Source of the DNA: Candidatus Hydrogenedentes bacterium CG07_land_8_20_14_0_80_42_17
GTDB lineage: Bacteria; UBA8481
Assembly (NCBI GenBank): GCA_002780065.1
Contig: PEWQ01000075.1
Coordinates: 1 to 47,261 of the forward strand
Direction: 5' to 3'
Length of the DNA: 47,261 bases
Shown: positions 18,607-28,401 of the stretch, piece by piece
Numbering within the stretch: position 1 is the first letter of the stretch
Layout: each line of letters opens with the position of its first letter
Notes under the pieces: generated by a model
Told to the model about the DNA's origin: nothing
The model's input: only the letters and a program-made list of their open reading frames with translations
Database searches by the model: none
Program-made: the position numbers and the translations under genes

Positions 18607-20229
18607 TTGAAAGAATTTGTTGCGAGAATCGTAGCGCAGATTCAAAACACTTGGAAGAGTCTCACTCTATCTCAACGCATTGCCTCGTCAATCGTCAGCG
18701 GCCTCACTTTTATTCTTCTTATTGCAGTCATCTTTTTTTCTCAGCGAACAGTATGGGTTGAACTTGGAACATTTGATCTTCAACAGGCATCGCAGATTAA
18801 GGTAGAGCTAGACAAACGCGGATACCGTCCTTCAATCGATTATAGGCTTACGAACGAAGGCAAAACAATTCAAGTTGATGCAAAGCTCAGAAACGAAATT
18901 CATCTAGCATTGGCAGAAAAAGGACTCTTCGGAAATACAGAAAAAGGATTCAGCATTTTTGAAGAGTTCGACATCACAACAACCGATTACGAACAGAGAC
19001 TGCGAACATTAGAAGCTTTAAAATCCGAAATGCGGCGGCTGATAAGATCATACACTCAAATCATCAGCGACGTATCGATATCTGTTCCATACATCGAACA
19101 TCAAAGTTTATTTGTCGAGAGTGAAATTCCTCAGACAGCATCAATCGTCTTAACGGTTGAGCCCGGGCAGAAGCTGGACGACGAACAAATTCGTGCGATA
19201 AGGAATCTCATTGCCGGAGGATTTCCCGGACTTGCTCCGGAAAAGATAACAATCACGGATCAGTTTGCAAGGCCGCTGGTGCCTGAAGATGAATCTTCGG
19301 GACAATCCTCCAAGCAAGCAAAAATAGAGCAAGAGACCGAAGATGAGCTGAACCTAAAGATATCGACAGTACTCGGTCCTATCGTCGGATACGACAAATT
19401 CACTGCAACAGTCGATGTCGAATTCGATTGGGACAATGTTCAAGTAAATCAAGAAAACTACACTGTTCCCGGATTTGATCAATACAAAGTTTCAGAACAG
19501 ACAATCGACGAAAAGCTTTCGGGGCAAGGCATTAGGCCGGGCGGCGAACCCGGAGTTGCTTCGAACGCTCCGCCAGTCTACAACTCAATTGCTCAAACAG
19601 GACCGATAGATTATTCGCGCTCTGAAAAGATAGTCAATTTGCTTTCAGACAAAACAGTCACTGAAAGAATTCAATCGCCTTACGTAAAAAGAATTTCAGC
19701 GGCAGTTGCAATTGACGGAATATGGAAGGAAGAAAAAGACACTCAGAATCAAGTCAAGCGTACATACATTGCTCGCACTGCTGTAGAGATGGATCACTTA
19801 AAAGCAATAGTTGCCTCTGCAATCGGTCAGAATCTTCAAAGAGGCGATGTAATAGAGGTAAGGAACACTCCGTGGGACCGAACAAAAGAGTGGGCTCAGC
19901 TCGATGCAATAAAAGAGAAGGAAGAGTTCCAAAGAAAGCTTACACTTTACGGACTACTAACTGCCCCATTCATTGTCGGATTATTCTTCCTGTATGCCGC
20001 GTGGAGAAGGCACATCAGAATCCGTGAAGAAGAGCTTGCGCGTAAACGAGAATTGGAGCGGCAAAGAGCTCTGGCTGAAGCAGAGGCAGGGCTTGCGGGT
20101 GAAATTTCGCTTGAGGACCAGGAGCGGCAAGAAATTCAGCGCAGAGCATCTTCGCTTGCACGAGCAAAACCAAAAGTTGTTGCGGATCTTATCAGAACAT
20201 GGATATCTGAAGATGCGGCGGCGGCATAG
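18607..20229 (+). CDS. fliF: Flagellar M-ring protein FliF
   Basis: Two TM regions, LDQQASQIKVELDKRGYRPSIDY-type ring domain (sequence FDLQQASQIKVELDKRGY), RTLEALKSEMRRLIRSYTQI..VSI, RNLIAGGFPGLAPEKITITD. TTG start after ACGGAG. Confidence 0.96.
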   Translation: MKEFVARIVAQIQNTWKSLTLSQRIASSIVSGLTFILLIAVIFFSQRTVWVELGTFDLQQASQIKVELDKRGYRPSIDYRLTNEGKTIQVDAKLRNEIHLALAEKGLFGNTEKGFSIFEEFDITTTDYEQRLRTLEALKSEMRRLIRSYTQIISDVSISVPYIEHQSLFVESEIPQTASIVLTVEPGQKLDDEQIRAIRNLIAGGFPGLAPEKITITDQFARPLVPEDESSGQSSKQAKIEQETEDELNLKISTVLGPIVGYDKFTATVDVEFDWDNVQVNQENYTVPGFDQYKVSEQTIDEKLSGQGIRPGGEPGVASNAPPVYNSIAQTGPIDYSRSEKIVNLLSDKTVTERIQSPYVKRISAAVAIDGIWKEEKDTQNQVKRTYIARTAVEMDHLKAIVASAIGQNLQRGDVIEVRNTPWDRTKEWAQLDAIKEKEEFQRKLTLYGLLTAPFIVGLFFLYAAWRRHIRIREEELARKRELERQRALAEAEAGLAGEISLEDQERQEIQRRASSLARAKPKVVADLIRTWISEDAAAA

Positions 20230-20261
20230 CATAATGAACCTATCAAGGATAAAATAAGTAT

Positions 20262-21275
20262 ATGACAACTGCGGCAACAAAATTAACAGGAAAGAGAAAA
20301 GCTGCAATCTTTCTCGTCTCGATGGGGCAGGAGATTGCCGCAGACATATTCAAACATCTTCGCGATGAAGAGATCGAGCAATTGACTTTGGAAATAGCTC
20401 GAATCGACAAAGTCGAACCTGAAGAACGCGACAAGGTTTTAGTCGAGTTCCAGGAAATGATGCTTGCTCAAGAATTTATTTCCCAAGGCGGAATCGAATA
20501 TGCGCGGGACATACTCGAAAAGGCACTTGGCGCCGAGCGCGCGATAGATATCATAAACAGGCTTACAACTAGTCTTCAGGTAAGGCCTTTCGATTTCATT
20601 CGCAATGCAGATCCCGGTCAGCTCTTGAACTTCATACAAGGCGAGCATCCGCAAACGATTGCGCTCATTCTTTCGTATCTTCAACCGCAGGTCAGTTCGC
20701 AAATACTTACTCATTTGCCCGAAGAGATTCAGGCAAACGTTGCAAAACGAATCGCAGAGATGGACAGAACTTCTCCGGATATCATCAGAGATATCGAACG
20801 TGTTTTAGAACGAAAGCTTTCCTCTCTGGTCAACGAAGAATACACATCAGCAGGCGGAATCGATGCAATAGTAGAGGTTTTGAATCTTGTCGACCGAGCA
20901 ACAGAAAAGTCGATCATAGAAGCTTTGGAAGAAGAGGATCCCGAACTAGCAGAAGAGATCAAGAAACGAATGTTTGTATTCGAAGATATTACTCTGCTTT
21001 CAGACAGAGATATTCAGCAGGTATTGCGCGAAGTCGAGCAGAAGGAACTGGCTCTTGCTCTGAAATCTGTTGACGATGCAGTGAAAGACAAAATCTTCTC
21101 GAACATGTCCAAGCGTGCCGCTGCAATGCTTCAAGAAGATATGGAATATATGGGGCCTGTGCGACTTAGAGATGTTGAAGACGCTCAGCAGAGAATCGTC
21201 AATATTATCCGCAAGCTCGAAGAAGCTGGAGACATAGTAATTGCTCGCGGCGGCGAGGAGCAGCTTGTTGTCTAA
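20262..21275 (+). CDS. fliG: Flagellar motor switch protein FliG
   Basis: LTGKRKAAIFLVSMG, GEHPQTIALILSYLQPQVSSQIL, MFVFEDITLLSDRDIQQVLREV, MSKRAAAMLQEDMEYMGPVRLRDVEDAQQRIV. Confidence 0.97.
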   Translation: MTTAATKLTGKRKAAIFLVSMGQEIAADIFKHLRDEEIEQLTLEIARIDKVEPEERDKVLVEFQEMMLAQEFISQGGIEYARDILEKALGAERAIDIINRLTTSLQVRPFDFIRNADPGQLLNFIQGEHPQTIALILSYLQPQVSSQILTHLPEEIQANVAKRIAEMDRTSPDIIRDIERVLERKLSSLVNEEYTSAGGIDAIVEVLNLVDRATEKSIIEALEEEDPELAEEIKKRMFVFEDITLLSDRDIQQVLREVEQKELALALKSVDDAVKDKIFSNMSKRAAAMLQEDMEYMGPVRLRDVEDAQQRIVNIIRKLEEAGDIVIARGGEEQLVV

Positions 21276-22086
21276 TGTCATTCGCGGAGATCAGTTAGGC
21301 TCAACTGAAGATGTAGTTCATATACCTTTGCAAGCCGGCATTTTTCCTATTCGGCATCAGGAAGGCGAAAAAAAAAGATTAGACATTCACGAACGGCTGA
21401 TTCACGAGGCTCGAATCAAAGAGCATGAAGCAAAAGAATCTGCAAAAATATTAGTTGAGAATGCAAACAAGGAAGCTGAAAAGATTCTTTCCAACACAAA
21501 AGAAAAGGCATCTGCAATTCTTGCAGGCGCAACAAAAGAGAAAGAGAGAATTGAAGAAGCGGCGCGAGAAAGCGGAATGAGCCGTGCAAGAGAAGATGCA
21601 AAAGCCGAAGCCGTCTCTTCAATAGAAAGTGCTTTGAAAATTTTAGAAGAAACGGCGCTGAATTTAAAGAAAACAAAATCTGATTACATTGAGTCCGCAA
21701 TAGACGGTATGGTTGATGTAATAAGCTCTGCATTGAAAGGAATTCTCAGAACCGAAATAGTTCTGGACAATGCGGCAGTAAAAAGAACTATCTCATCCGC
21801 ATTATCTGAAATAATCGGAGCAGACAGAATCAAAATAAAAATCAATCCCGAAGACCTTTCAAGCTCAGAAGAAATGCGGGATGAAATAATGAATAAGGTG
21901 AAAGGATTGAGTTCTATTGAAATCGAAGAAGACAAAGGAATAACCAGAGGCGGTGCTTTAATAGAAACGTCATTTGGGCGCGTAGATGCGCGCGTAGAAA
22001 CTCAAATTGAAGAGATGCTTCGCGATATGCGAATTGCTGTCGAAAATATTCCGGCAGAAGTTAACGAAGAAATTTCCGATTCATGA
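21241..22086 (+). CDS. fliH: Flagellar assembly protein FliH (start uncertain; overlaps fliG)
   Basis: Position between fliG and fliI; long Ala/Glu/Lys-rich helix then C-terminal IKINPEDL...EDKGITRGGALIETSFGRVDARVETQIEEM. Confidence 0.88.
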   Translation: MLAAARSSLLSNVIRGDQLGSTEDVVHIPLQAGIFPIRHQEGEKKRLDIHERLIHEARIKEHEAKESAKILVENANKEAEKILSNTKEKASAILAGATKEKERIEEAARESGMSRAREDAKAEAVSSIESALKILEETALNLKKTKSDYIESAIDGMVDVISSALKGILRTEIVLDNAAVKRTISSALSEIIGADRIKIKINPEDLSSSEEMRDEIMNKVKGLSSIEIEEDKGITRGGALIETSFGRVDARVETQIEEMLRDMRIAVENIPAEVNEEISDS

Positions 22087-23408
22087 ATTCACAATCCGCT
22101 CAGGTTATTTCAGCGATGCGCTCCGCAGTTTCGAATGCAAAAACGATAAAGCGGGGTGGAGCAGTAGTTCAAATCGTCGGCCTGATGATTGAAGCAACGG
22201 GGCCTCAGGCTCCGGTTGGAGATGTTTGTTTAATCAGAAGCGCAGAAGACTCAACAAAAGAGATATTTGCGGAGGTAGTTGGCTTCAGAAATAGCAGAAC
22301 TCTTTTAATGCCAATCGGCGATATGACAGGTATATCGCCAGGTGATTCTGTCATTGCAACAAATAGTACCCTTGAAGTTCCCATAGGAAACGAATTGTTA
22401 GGAAGGACCTTGAATGCAGTAGGTGCGCCAATAGACGACGGCCCTTCATTGAGGCATCTCCCGCGAGCATCAGTATTTCAAGAGCCTCCCGATCCGGTTC
22501 GACGTCCAAGAATTAAAGAAGTCCTACCGCTCGGCATTCGCTCTATTGACGGCATTCTAACAATCGGCTGCGGCCAGCGCATCGGAATATTTTCCGGCTC
22601 TGGAGTCGGAAAATCCACAGTGCTCGGAATGATGGCGCGATATACCGAAGCTGACGTAGCAGTCGTAGCTCTTGTCGGCGAACGCGGCAGAGAGGTGCGC
22701 GATTTCATAGAAAAAGATCTCGGAGTAGAAGGACTAAAGAAATCCGTATTGGTCGTTGCAACATCCGATCAGCCGCCTCTAATGAGAATCAGAGCCGCGT
22801 ACGCCGCAACAAGTATAGCCGAATATTTTCGCGATCAGGGCAAAGATGTGCTTCTGCTCATGGATTCAGTAACGCGGTTCTGCAGAGCTCTGCGTGAAGT
22901 TGCTCTCTCGGTTGGAGAGCCTCCAGGACTCAGAAGTTTTCCGCCAAGCGTCTTCACGACATTACCCAAACTTCTTGAACGTACCGGAACTTCAGAGCGG
23001 GGAACGATAACAGGTTTATATACAGTGCTCGTCGATGCAGACGATATGAATGAACCTGTCGCAGACAATGTTCGAGGTATTCTCGACGGGCATATTGTGC
23101 TATCTCGCGACCTTGCATCAAGAAACCATTATCCTGCTGTTGATATATTGAATTCCATTTCGAGGCTGATGACAGATATTGCTTCGGCTGAACAAAAAAC
23201 CGCTGCAGGGCGTCTTAAAGAATTAATTGCAGTCTACCGCGACGCAGAGGATCTTATCCGAATCGGAGCGTATGTCGAAGGCTCGGATAAAAGAATCGAC
23301 GAAGCAAAAAAAAGAATCGACGCGATCGAAAAATTTCTCAAACAAGGCATCAATGAAAAATCGGAGTTTCAAGAAACAGTAAAAGAACTTCTGAAGGCTG
23401 TAGCGTGA
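22083..23408 (+). CDS. fliI: Flagellum-specific ATPase FliI
   Basis: GIFSGSGVGKSTVLGMMARYTEADVAVVALVGERGREVRDFIEKDL, LLLMDSVTRFCRALREVALSVGEPPG. Confidence 0.97.
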   Translation: MNSQSAQVISAMRSAVSNAKTIKRGGAVVQIVGLMIEATGPQAPVGDVCLIRSAEDSTKEIFAEVVGFRNSRTLLMPIGDMTGISPGDSVIATNSTLEVPIGNELLGRTLNAVGAPIDDGPSLRHLPRASVFQEPPDPVRRPRIKEVLPLGIRSIDGILTIGCGQRIGIFSGSGVGKSTVLGMMARYTEADVAVVALVGERGREVRDFIEKDLGVEGLKKSVLVVATSDQPPLMRIRAAYAATSIAEYFRDQGKDVLLLMDSVTRFCRALREVALSVGEPPGLRSFPPSVFTTLPKLLERTGTSERGTITGLYTVLVDADDMNEPVADNVRGILDGHIVLSRDLASRNHYPAVDILNSISRLMTDIASAEQKTAAGRLKELIAVYRDAEDLIRIGAYVEGSDKRIDEAKKRIDAIEKFLKQGINEKSEFQETVKELLKAVA

Positions 23409-23430
23409 GAAATAGGTTGGAGTGCAGTTG

Positions 23431-23937
23431 ATGGCAAAATTCAAATTCAGATTAGAGCGCATCCTATCGGTGCGTAAACATCAAGAGGAGAAAGAACGAA
23501 TTCTTTTTGGAATCGCTGTTCAGAAAAAGCTTGAAGCTGAAATGAAATTATCGGAGATACGCGAGCGTCTAAATTCTGCGATGGAAAGCCGGACTAAATT
23601 GTTCAATTCGAAACCTACTATTGAAGATCTTGTGCGTGCTCACGAATATCATATTTCACTGATAAATCGAGAAGTAATAGCAATAAAAAATTTGGAAGAG
23701 ACTAAACGAATAATGGAAGAGCAAAGACTTAAGCTCATTGAAGCTAGAAAAAAGAAAAGAGTTCTTGAAAGATTGCGAGAACGCAAATATGAAGACTGGA
23801 AGTTTGAGGAAGAAAACAAGGAGCAGAACGAGCTCGATGAAATCGGTTTGCAAACTTTTATGAGAAAACAAAAATCTTTTTCCGAGCCTGCTGACCGTTC
23901 CGAATTAATATCTAGAGGTGAAAATTATGGCTATTGA
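23431..23937 (+). CDS. fliJ: Flagellar export protein FliJ
   Basis: Position after fliI; FKFRLERILSVRKHQEEKE.. coiled-coil. Confidence 0.85.
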   Translation: MAKFKFRLERILSVRKHQEEKERILFGIAVQKKLEAEMKLSEIRERLNSAMESRTKLFNSKPTIEDLVRAHEYHISLINREVIAIKNLEETKRIMEEQRLKLIEARKKKRVLERLRERKYEDWKFEEENKEQNELDEIGLQTFMRKQKSFSEPADRSELISRGENYGY

Positions 23938-24469
23938 AGGCATCAGCCGTGTTTTAAGCCGCATCGACGAGATACAATCGCGAATAAAAAATCTAATGGG
24001 GCCGATGAATCAGACTCAAAATTTCAGTTCTGCTCTTTCTGAAGCTGAAAATAACAGTTCTACACCCACTCAAAATGCCCCTGAAAATATCAAGCCTCTT
24101 ATTGAAGCCGCCGCGGCAAAATATAACATTTCTCCACAAGTGATCGAATCTATGGCAAGACATGAATCTAGTTTCAATCCTCGAGCCGTCTCGCCAAAAG
24201 GCGCAATGGGGATTATGCAGATAATGCCGGATACACAAAATATGCTTGGAGTCACTGATCCATTTGATCCTGCCCAGTCTATCGACGGCGGAGCAAAATA
24301 TTTGAGAATGATGCTCGATCGATTCGGAGGCGATATGCCAAAAGCTCTTGCCGCATATAATGCGGGGCCGGACAGTGTTAGTCGGTATAACGGCATTCCG
24401 CCTTATCAGGAAACAAGAAATTATGTCGGAAAAATACTTTCCGATATTGGAGCTTCGGAAGATGAATAA
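23918..24469 (+). CDS. Lytic transglycosylase (SLT domain) in flagellar operon (ATG at 23927 possible)
   Basis: ESMARHESSFNPRAVSPKGAMGIMQIMPDT..LGVTDPFDPAQSIDGGAKYLRMML...ALAAYNAGPDSVSRY. Confidence 0.93.
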   Translation: MKIMAIEGISRVLSRIDEIQSRIKNLMGPMNQTQNFSSALSEAENNSSTPTQNAPENIKPLIEAAAAKYNISPQVIESMARHESSFNPRAVSPKGAMGIMQIMPDTQNMLGVTDPFDPAQSIDGGAKYLRMMLDRFGGDMPKALAAYNAGPDSVSRYNGIPPYQETRNYVGKILSDIGASEDE

Positions 24470-24496
24470 AAATGCCGATAAAGGAATAGAAAAATT

Positions 24497-25069
24497 ATGG
24501 GCAAGTATACTCAAATAATTCTTCTTTTGCTGATCATTGCAGGCACTATTTTCGGAGTCTTATATTTTTTGCAATCAGAAGGATTTGTCGATGTGACAGG
24601 GCCGCTGACCGGCATTGCAGGCGAAATTCCATGGGTCGGCAAGTATTTCGATCATGGGTCCGGTCTGCCTTACAATGAACTTGCGGAACTGGAGCGGCTG
24701 AAAGAAAAAACCGCTCGAGAAGACCGCTGGCTCACGTTGAAGAAGAAAGAAGATAAATTGCGAAAAGACGAACAGACTTTGAATGAGGATCGAGACCGTC
24801 TATCGCAATGGGAGCGAGAGCTCGAGCGCAGAGAAGAAGCATTAGTATTGCGAGAAAAAGAATTTACTAATAAAGAAGCTCAGTATGAGAAAGCCGTAAA
24901 ATTTTATCTTTCTATGCGTCCTGTAGCCGCCGCAAAAGTGCTGTCTCAGCAAGATGACCTTTTAGTCATAGAATTATTCCGGAGAATGCCTGAAAGAAAT
25001 GTATCCGCAATTCTAGCCGAAATGGATCCAACTGTTGCAGGAGCAATCATGCGCAAGATGGCAAGGTAA
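24497..25069 (+). CDS. MotE-like flagellar protein (MgtE-N/FliG-like C-terminus)
   Basis: N-terminal TM, coiled coil, then YLSMRPVAAAKVLSQQDDLLVIELFRRMPERNVSAILAEMDPTVAGAIMRKM. Confidence 0.75.
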   Translation: MGKYTQIILLLLIIAGTIFGVLYFLQSEGFVDVTGPLTGIAGEIPWVGKYFDHGSGLPYNELAELERLKEKTAREDRWLTLKKKEDKLRKDEQTLNEDRDRLSQWERELERREEALVLREKEFTNKEAQYEKAVKFYLSMRPVAAAKVLSQQDDLLVIELFRRMPERNVSAILAEMDPTVAGAIMRKMAR

Positions 25070-25316
25070 TCTTCATACTTCTCCCGTTATATTTAAAATT
25101 GCAAATTGCAAATTGAAAATTATATTTTTCGTAAGCGCTCACTCGGTAAGAAAATTAGCCACAAAAAAGCACAAAAACCGTGCAAAAAATGAATAAAAAT
25201 ATCTCTTTTTTGTGTGCATTCGTGTTTATTCGTGGTTCAAATTGCGACTGAGCGGCGTATAGGTGAACGGTTACCATTTTTCAATTATTTCATACATTCT
25301 TTGGGATAGAAGTATA

Positions 25317-26513
25317 CTATCTCAAATTAAGTAAAGTCTCCACTTCTTCAATCGGCATTGAAAATCTTTTGGCTATTTCATCAGCAGAAGCTCCGGCTTC
25401 AGCAAGTTCTTCGATCATGGAATACTCGTTTGATTTCGGTGACGGCCTTCTTCGGCGCTCTAACTCTTCCCCCATAGATGCTGCATTTTGTAAGGCGCTT
25501 AGCCTTTGTATTCTTCTCTCAACTTCGTCGTGAAATCCTGGATCATGTCCTGTGGGGCCCGTTTCAAAAACAAATGTTCCTTCCGACGCTGCTTTGTTAA
25601 GAATAGGAGATCGCCGCCTCTTTTTCTTACCTGTCTCTCTAACAATAGCTTCTTCTTCAAATTCATTTTTATTATAAGCTTCAGAGAAATCTTCAGCATC
25701 ATCTCGAGAAAATCTTTTTTGCTGTAGAATATGCTGGTGGCGCTTTGCAGATGGTTCAATCGGAGGCGCCCATGTGGCTGGCATTTCATCGTCTAGTGTT
25801 CTCTTGTTATGTTTATATCGAAATCCGATCATACCTAGCGAGGCTAGAAAAAGCGCGCTTGCCGCAATTTTATACCACCCTGCAGTTCCGCTTGGCCGAA
25901 TTTCTGTCTGATTGCTTTTATCGGCAGACTCTAATTTATTCAATCGAGAAGTTGGCTCTCCAAGCGACTCGCGTCTTGAAATGAATTGCCCGGCTTCCTC
26001 AGGAGTAGAATTTTCTTGGTTTGAAACAGCTTCGACTTGATTTGAATTCAGTTCTACAGGCTGAATAGCTTCGGGCGAAAGACTTTCAGGTTTCGGTACA
26101 CTCAAGGCTGATTGCTGTAGAGAAGGAACTTCTTCAGCAGAACCTTCCGCAGTCGAAATTGTATTTTGAGAATTACTGCTTTGGGTTGCCGTTGTCACGG
26201 GCGAATTATTTGTAGCTGATCGCCTACCAGAAGGCGGTGTAGGCCTTACAGGTGCAATTACTCTTCGAGGTCTTGCCGGCAGTATTGCATTCGAAGATGC
26301 CGGCCAAAGACTGTTTGCATTTCTGACTTCCCCAGAACTTACCGCAGATCCGGTTGGATTCTTTTGCCCGAACGAAACTACCTTTATTTCCGAACCGGTT
26401 GAAGATTCAAGTTCGGCAAGAACAGGCTGATGCAGTAGAGCGACAAGAAATACGCTCGTGCAAACATACTTACAAAACCTTATTTGAAACATGAAAGAAA
26501 CTATTTCTTTCAT
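25317..26513 (-). CDS. Hypothetical exported/single-TM protein with C-terminal HTH-like segment
   Basis: N-terminal signal-like MFQIRFCKYVCTSVFLVALLHQPVLA, TM WYKIAASALFLASLGMIGF, C-terminal EELAEAGASADEIAKRFSMPIEEVETLLNLR. Confidence 0.55.
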   Translation of the reverse strand: MKEIVSFMFQIRFCKYVCTSVFLVALLHQPVLAELESSTGSEIKVVSFGQKNPTGSAVSSGEVRNANSLWPASSNAILPARPRRVIAPVRPTPPSGRRSATNNSPVTTATQSSNSQNTISTAEGSAEEVPSLQQSALSVPKPESLSPEAIQPVELNSNQVEAVSNQENSTPEEAGQFISRRESLGEPTSRLNKLESADKSNQTEIRPSGTAGWYKIAASALFLASLGMIGFRYKHNKRTLDDEMPATWAPPIEPSAKRHQHILQQKRFSRDDAEDFSEAYNKNEFEEEAIVRETGKKKRRRSPILNKAASEGTFVFETGPTGHDPGFHDEVERRIQRLSALQNAASMGEELERRRRPSPKSNEYSMIEELAEAGASADEIAKRFSMPIEEVETLLNLR

Positions 26514-26609
26514 TACACCCTCCTTTTTCCATCCATGGTTAACATTGAAATAACATTTTTCTTTGCAAACGCAGGCTAAAACCTGCGGCTGCCGTCTTAA
26601 TATTTGTCA

Positions 26610-28325
26610 TCACATCTTCTCTGGAGCATTTATGCCCATGAGCCCAAATAGCTTTCGCAACGCATATCCAACGCTTTCTACAAGATAAAGCCTTGCGGAC
26701 GATAATTCTTTTTTGTCAGAAGTCACAACGCGTAAATCGGAATTTTCTTTTCCCGCAGTCTGGTATCTATGCAAAGACTCGGAAAGGCTTGTCGATATTT
26801 CAACGAGCCTGTGCGGTTCAAGTTTAATAGCCGCCGTTTGAACTGAATCAGGAATTGCAATTAGTTTTCTCATTATTTCCAGCTCGGTTTCATCCTTCAG
26901 CAGATGCAAATTTTTGTTCGATGGCTCAATTCCGTTTTCTCTTCCATTTGCTAGAAGCTGACAGGTTCTTGCGTGAGCATACTGACAATAAAAAACCGGA
27001 TTGTCTGAAGATTTTTTTACAGCAAGATCGAGATCAAAATCAAATTGAGCAGATGCTGAGCGCGACAGGAAAAAGAAGCGAACAGGATCTCCGCCGACTT
27101 CATCAATCAGTTCTTCAAGAAGAACCACAGTTCCAGCTCGCTTCGACATCTTAACCTCTGTTCCGCCTCGTATAAGCCTTACCATCTGGCAGAGCACTAC
27201 TTCCAATTTTTCTGCAGGCAAAGAAAGCGCTTTCATTGCGGCTTTCAGGCGTATTACATGACCTGCATGATCCGCGCCCCAAACATTCACAAGTCTTTCG
27301 TAGCCTCTAAACAATTTGTCTCTATGATAAATAATGTCTGTCGTAAAATAAGTTGCGGCACCTGAGCGCCTTAAAATAATTCGGTCTGTTTCATCTCCGA
27401 ATTTGCCGGTTCTTAGAAATGTTCCGCCTTCCATAGAATCGCGATGGATTGCAGATTTTGAATCCGCACGGCGTTTCTTTTCTTTCTCTATTTCAGGTTC
27501 ATCAGCTTCGTAGATAAGATCCTTTTTTTTCAGCTCATTGATTAAATCGGGTATGGCTCCGATAAAAGATGACTCTCTAACGACTGAATCGAAAGAAATA
27601 TCCAGTCTTTTAAGCAACTTCATTATCTTTGAAAGCAAACGTTCCTTGGCAAAATCTGCGGCTCGGCATATATCCTCGCGATTGCGCTCAGAAGAAGGCT
27701 CTTTGTTTAGATTTAAATATTCGTCAACCAGCTCTTCCACTTTATAAGTTGCTGAATAAGGCGACTCAATTCCATTTTTTTTATGAATTGCCGAAAGCAA
27801 TGATTCTCCGAGCGCATCAATCTGTTTGCCGATGTCGTTTACGTAATATTCTCTGGTGACTGAAAACCCTGCGTTAGCAAAAAGCCTTGCAAGTGTGTCA
27901 CCTATAACTGCTCCCCTTCCGTGCCCGATATGAAGATCTCCTGTTGGATTTGCGGAAACAAATTCGATATTTACTTTTGTTCCAGCGCCGATATTAGAGG
28001 AAGACCACGATGAAACTCGTGTCTCTTCCAGATTTTCACAGAGTCGTTCTCGTTTTATCTTAAAGTTTATGAATCCCGGATTTGCAGGTTCCGCGTCGGC
28101 ATTTCCTTTGAATTCTTTTGCAATTTTATTCGCAATATCTATCGGCTTTTGTTTTAAAATTTTTGATAGAAGAAAGGCAATGTTAGACATGTAATCGCCG
28201 AATGTTGAATCTGAAATTTGGCTAACCGGCGGAGAATTAAATTCTTCGATGTGAGGATAAATAGAACGAATGCATTCAGATAAACTATCCGAAATCTCAG
28301 CGCATATATTGCGTCTTGTCTTCAT
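26610..28325 (-). CDS. argS: Arginyl-tRNA synthetase
   Basis: SANPTGDLHIGHGRGAVIGDTLARL, VEYV-like YVNDIGKQID, KMSKRAGTVVLLEELIDEVG, C-terminal DALR-like helix bundle. Confidence 0.97.
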   Translation of the reverse strand: MKTRRNICAEISDSLSECIRSIYPHIEEFNSPPVSQISDSTFGDYMSNIAFLLSKILKQKPIDIANKIAKEFKGNADAEPANPGFINFKIKRERLCENLEETRVSSWSSSNIGAGTKVNIEFVSANPTGDLHIGHGRGAVIGDTLARLFANAGFSVTREYYVNDIGKQIDALGESLLSAIHKKNGIESPYSATYKVEELVDEYLNLNKEPSSERNREDICRAADFAKERLLSKIMKLLKRLDISFDSVVRESSFIGAIPDLINELKKKDLIYEADEPEIEKEKKRRADSKSAIHRDSMEGGTFLRTGKFGDETDRIILRRSGAATYFTTDIIYHRDKLFRGYERLVNVWGADHAGHVIRLKAAMKALSLPAEKLEVVLCQMVRLIRGGTEVKMSKRAGTVVLLEELIDEVGGDPVRFFFLSRSASAQFDFDLDLAVKKSSDNPVFYCQYAHARTCQLLANGRENGIEPSNKNLHLLKDETELEIMRKLIAIPDSVQTAAIKLEPHRLVEISTSLSESLHRYQTAGKENSDLRVVTSDKKELSSARLYLVESVGYALRKLFGLMGINAPEKM

Positions 28326-28401
28326 CGTTCTTTGCCTCGTATAAACTGTGTTTATTTCTTCGTGTCAGAGCTTATAACTGCTCATCATTAATTATTCTAT
28401 T

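Noticed and set aside
23993-24514. Minus-strand ORF antisense to the SLT gene (173 aa)
   Set aside because: Composition is that of an antisense shadow of a real CDS.
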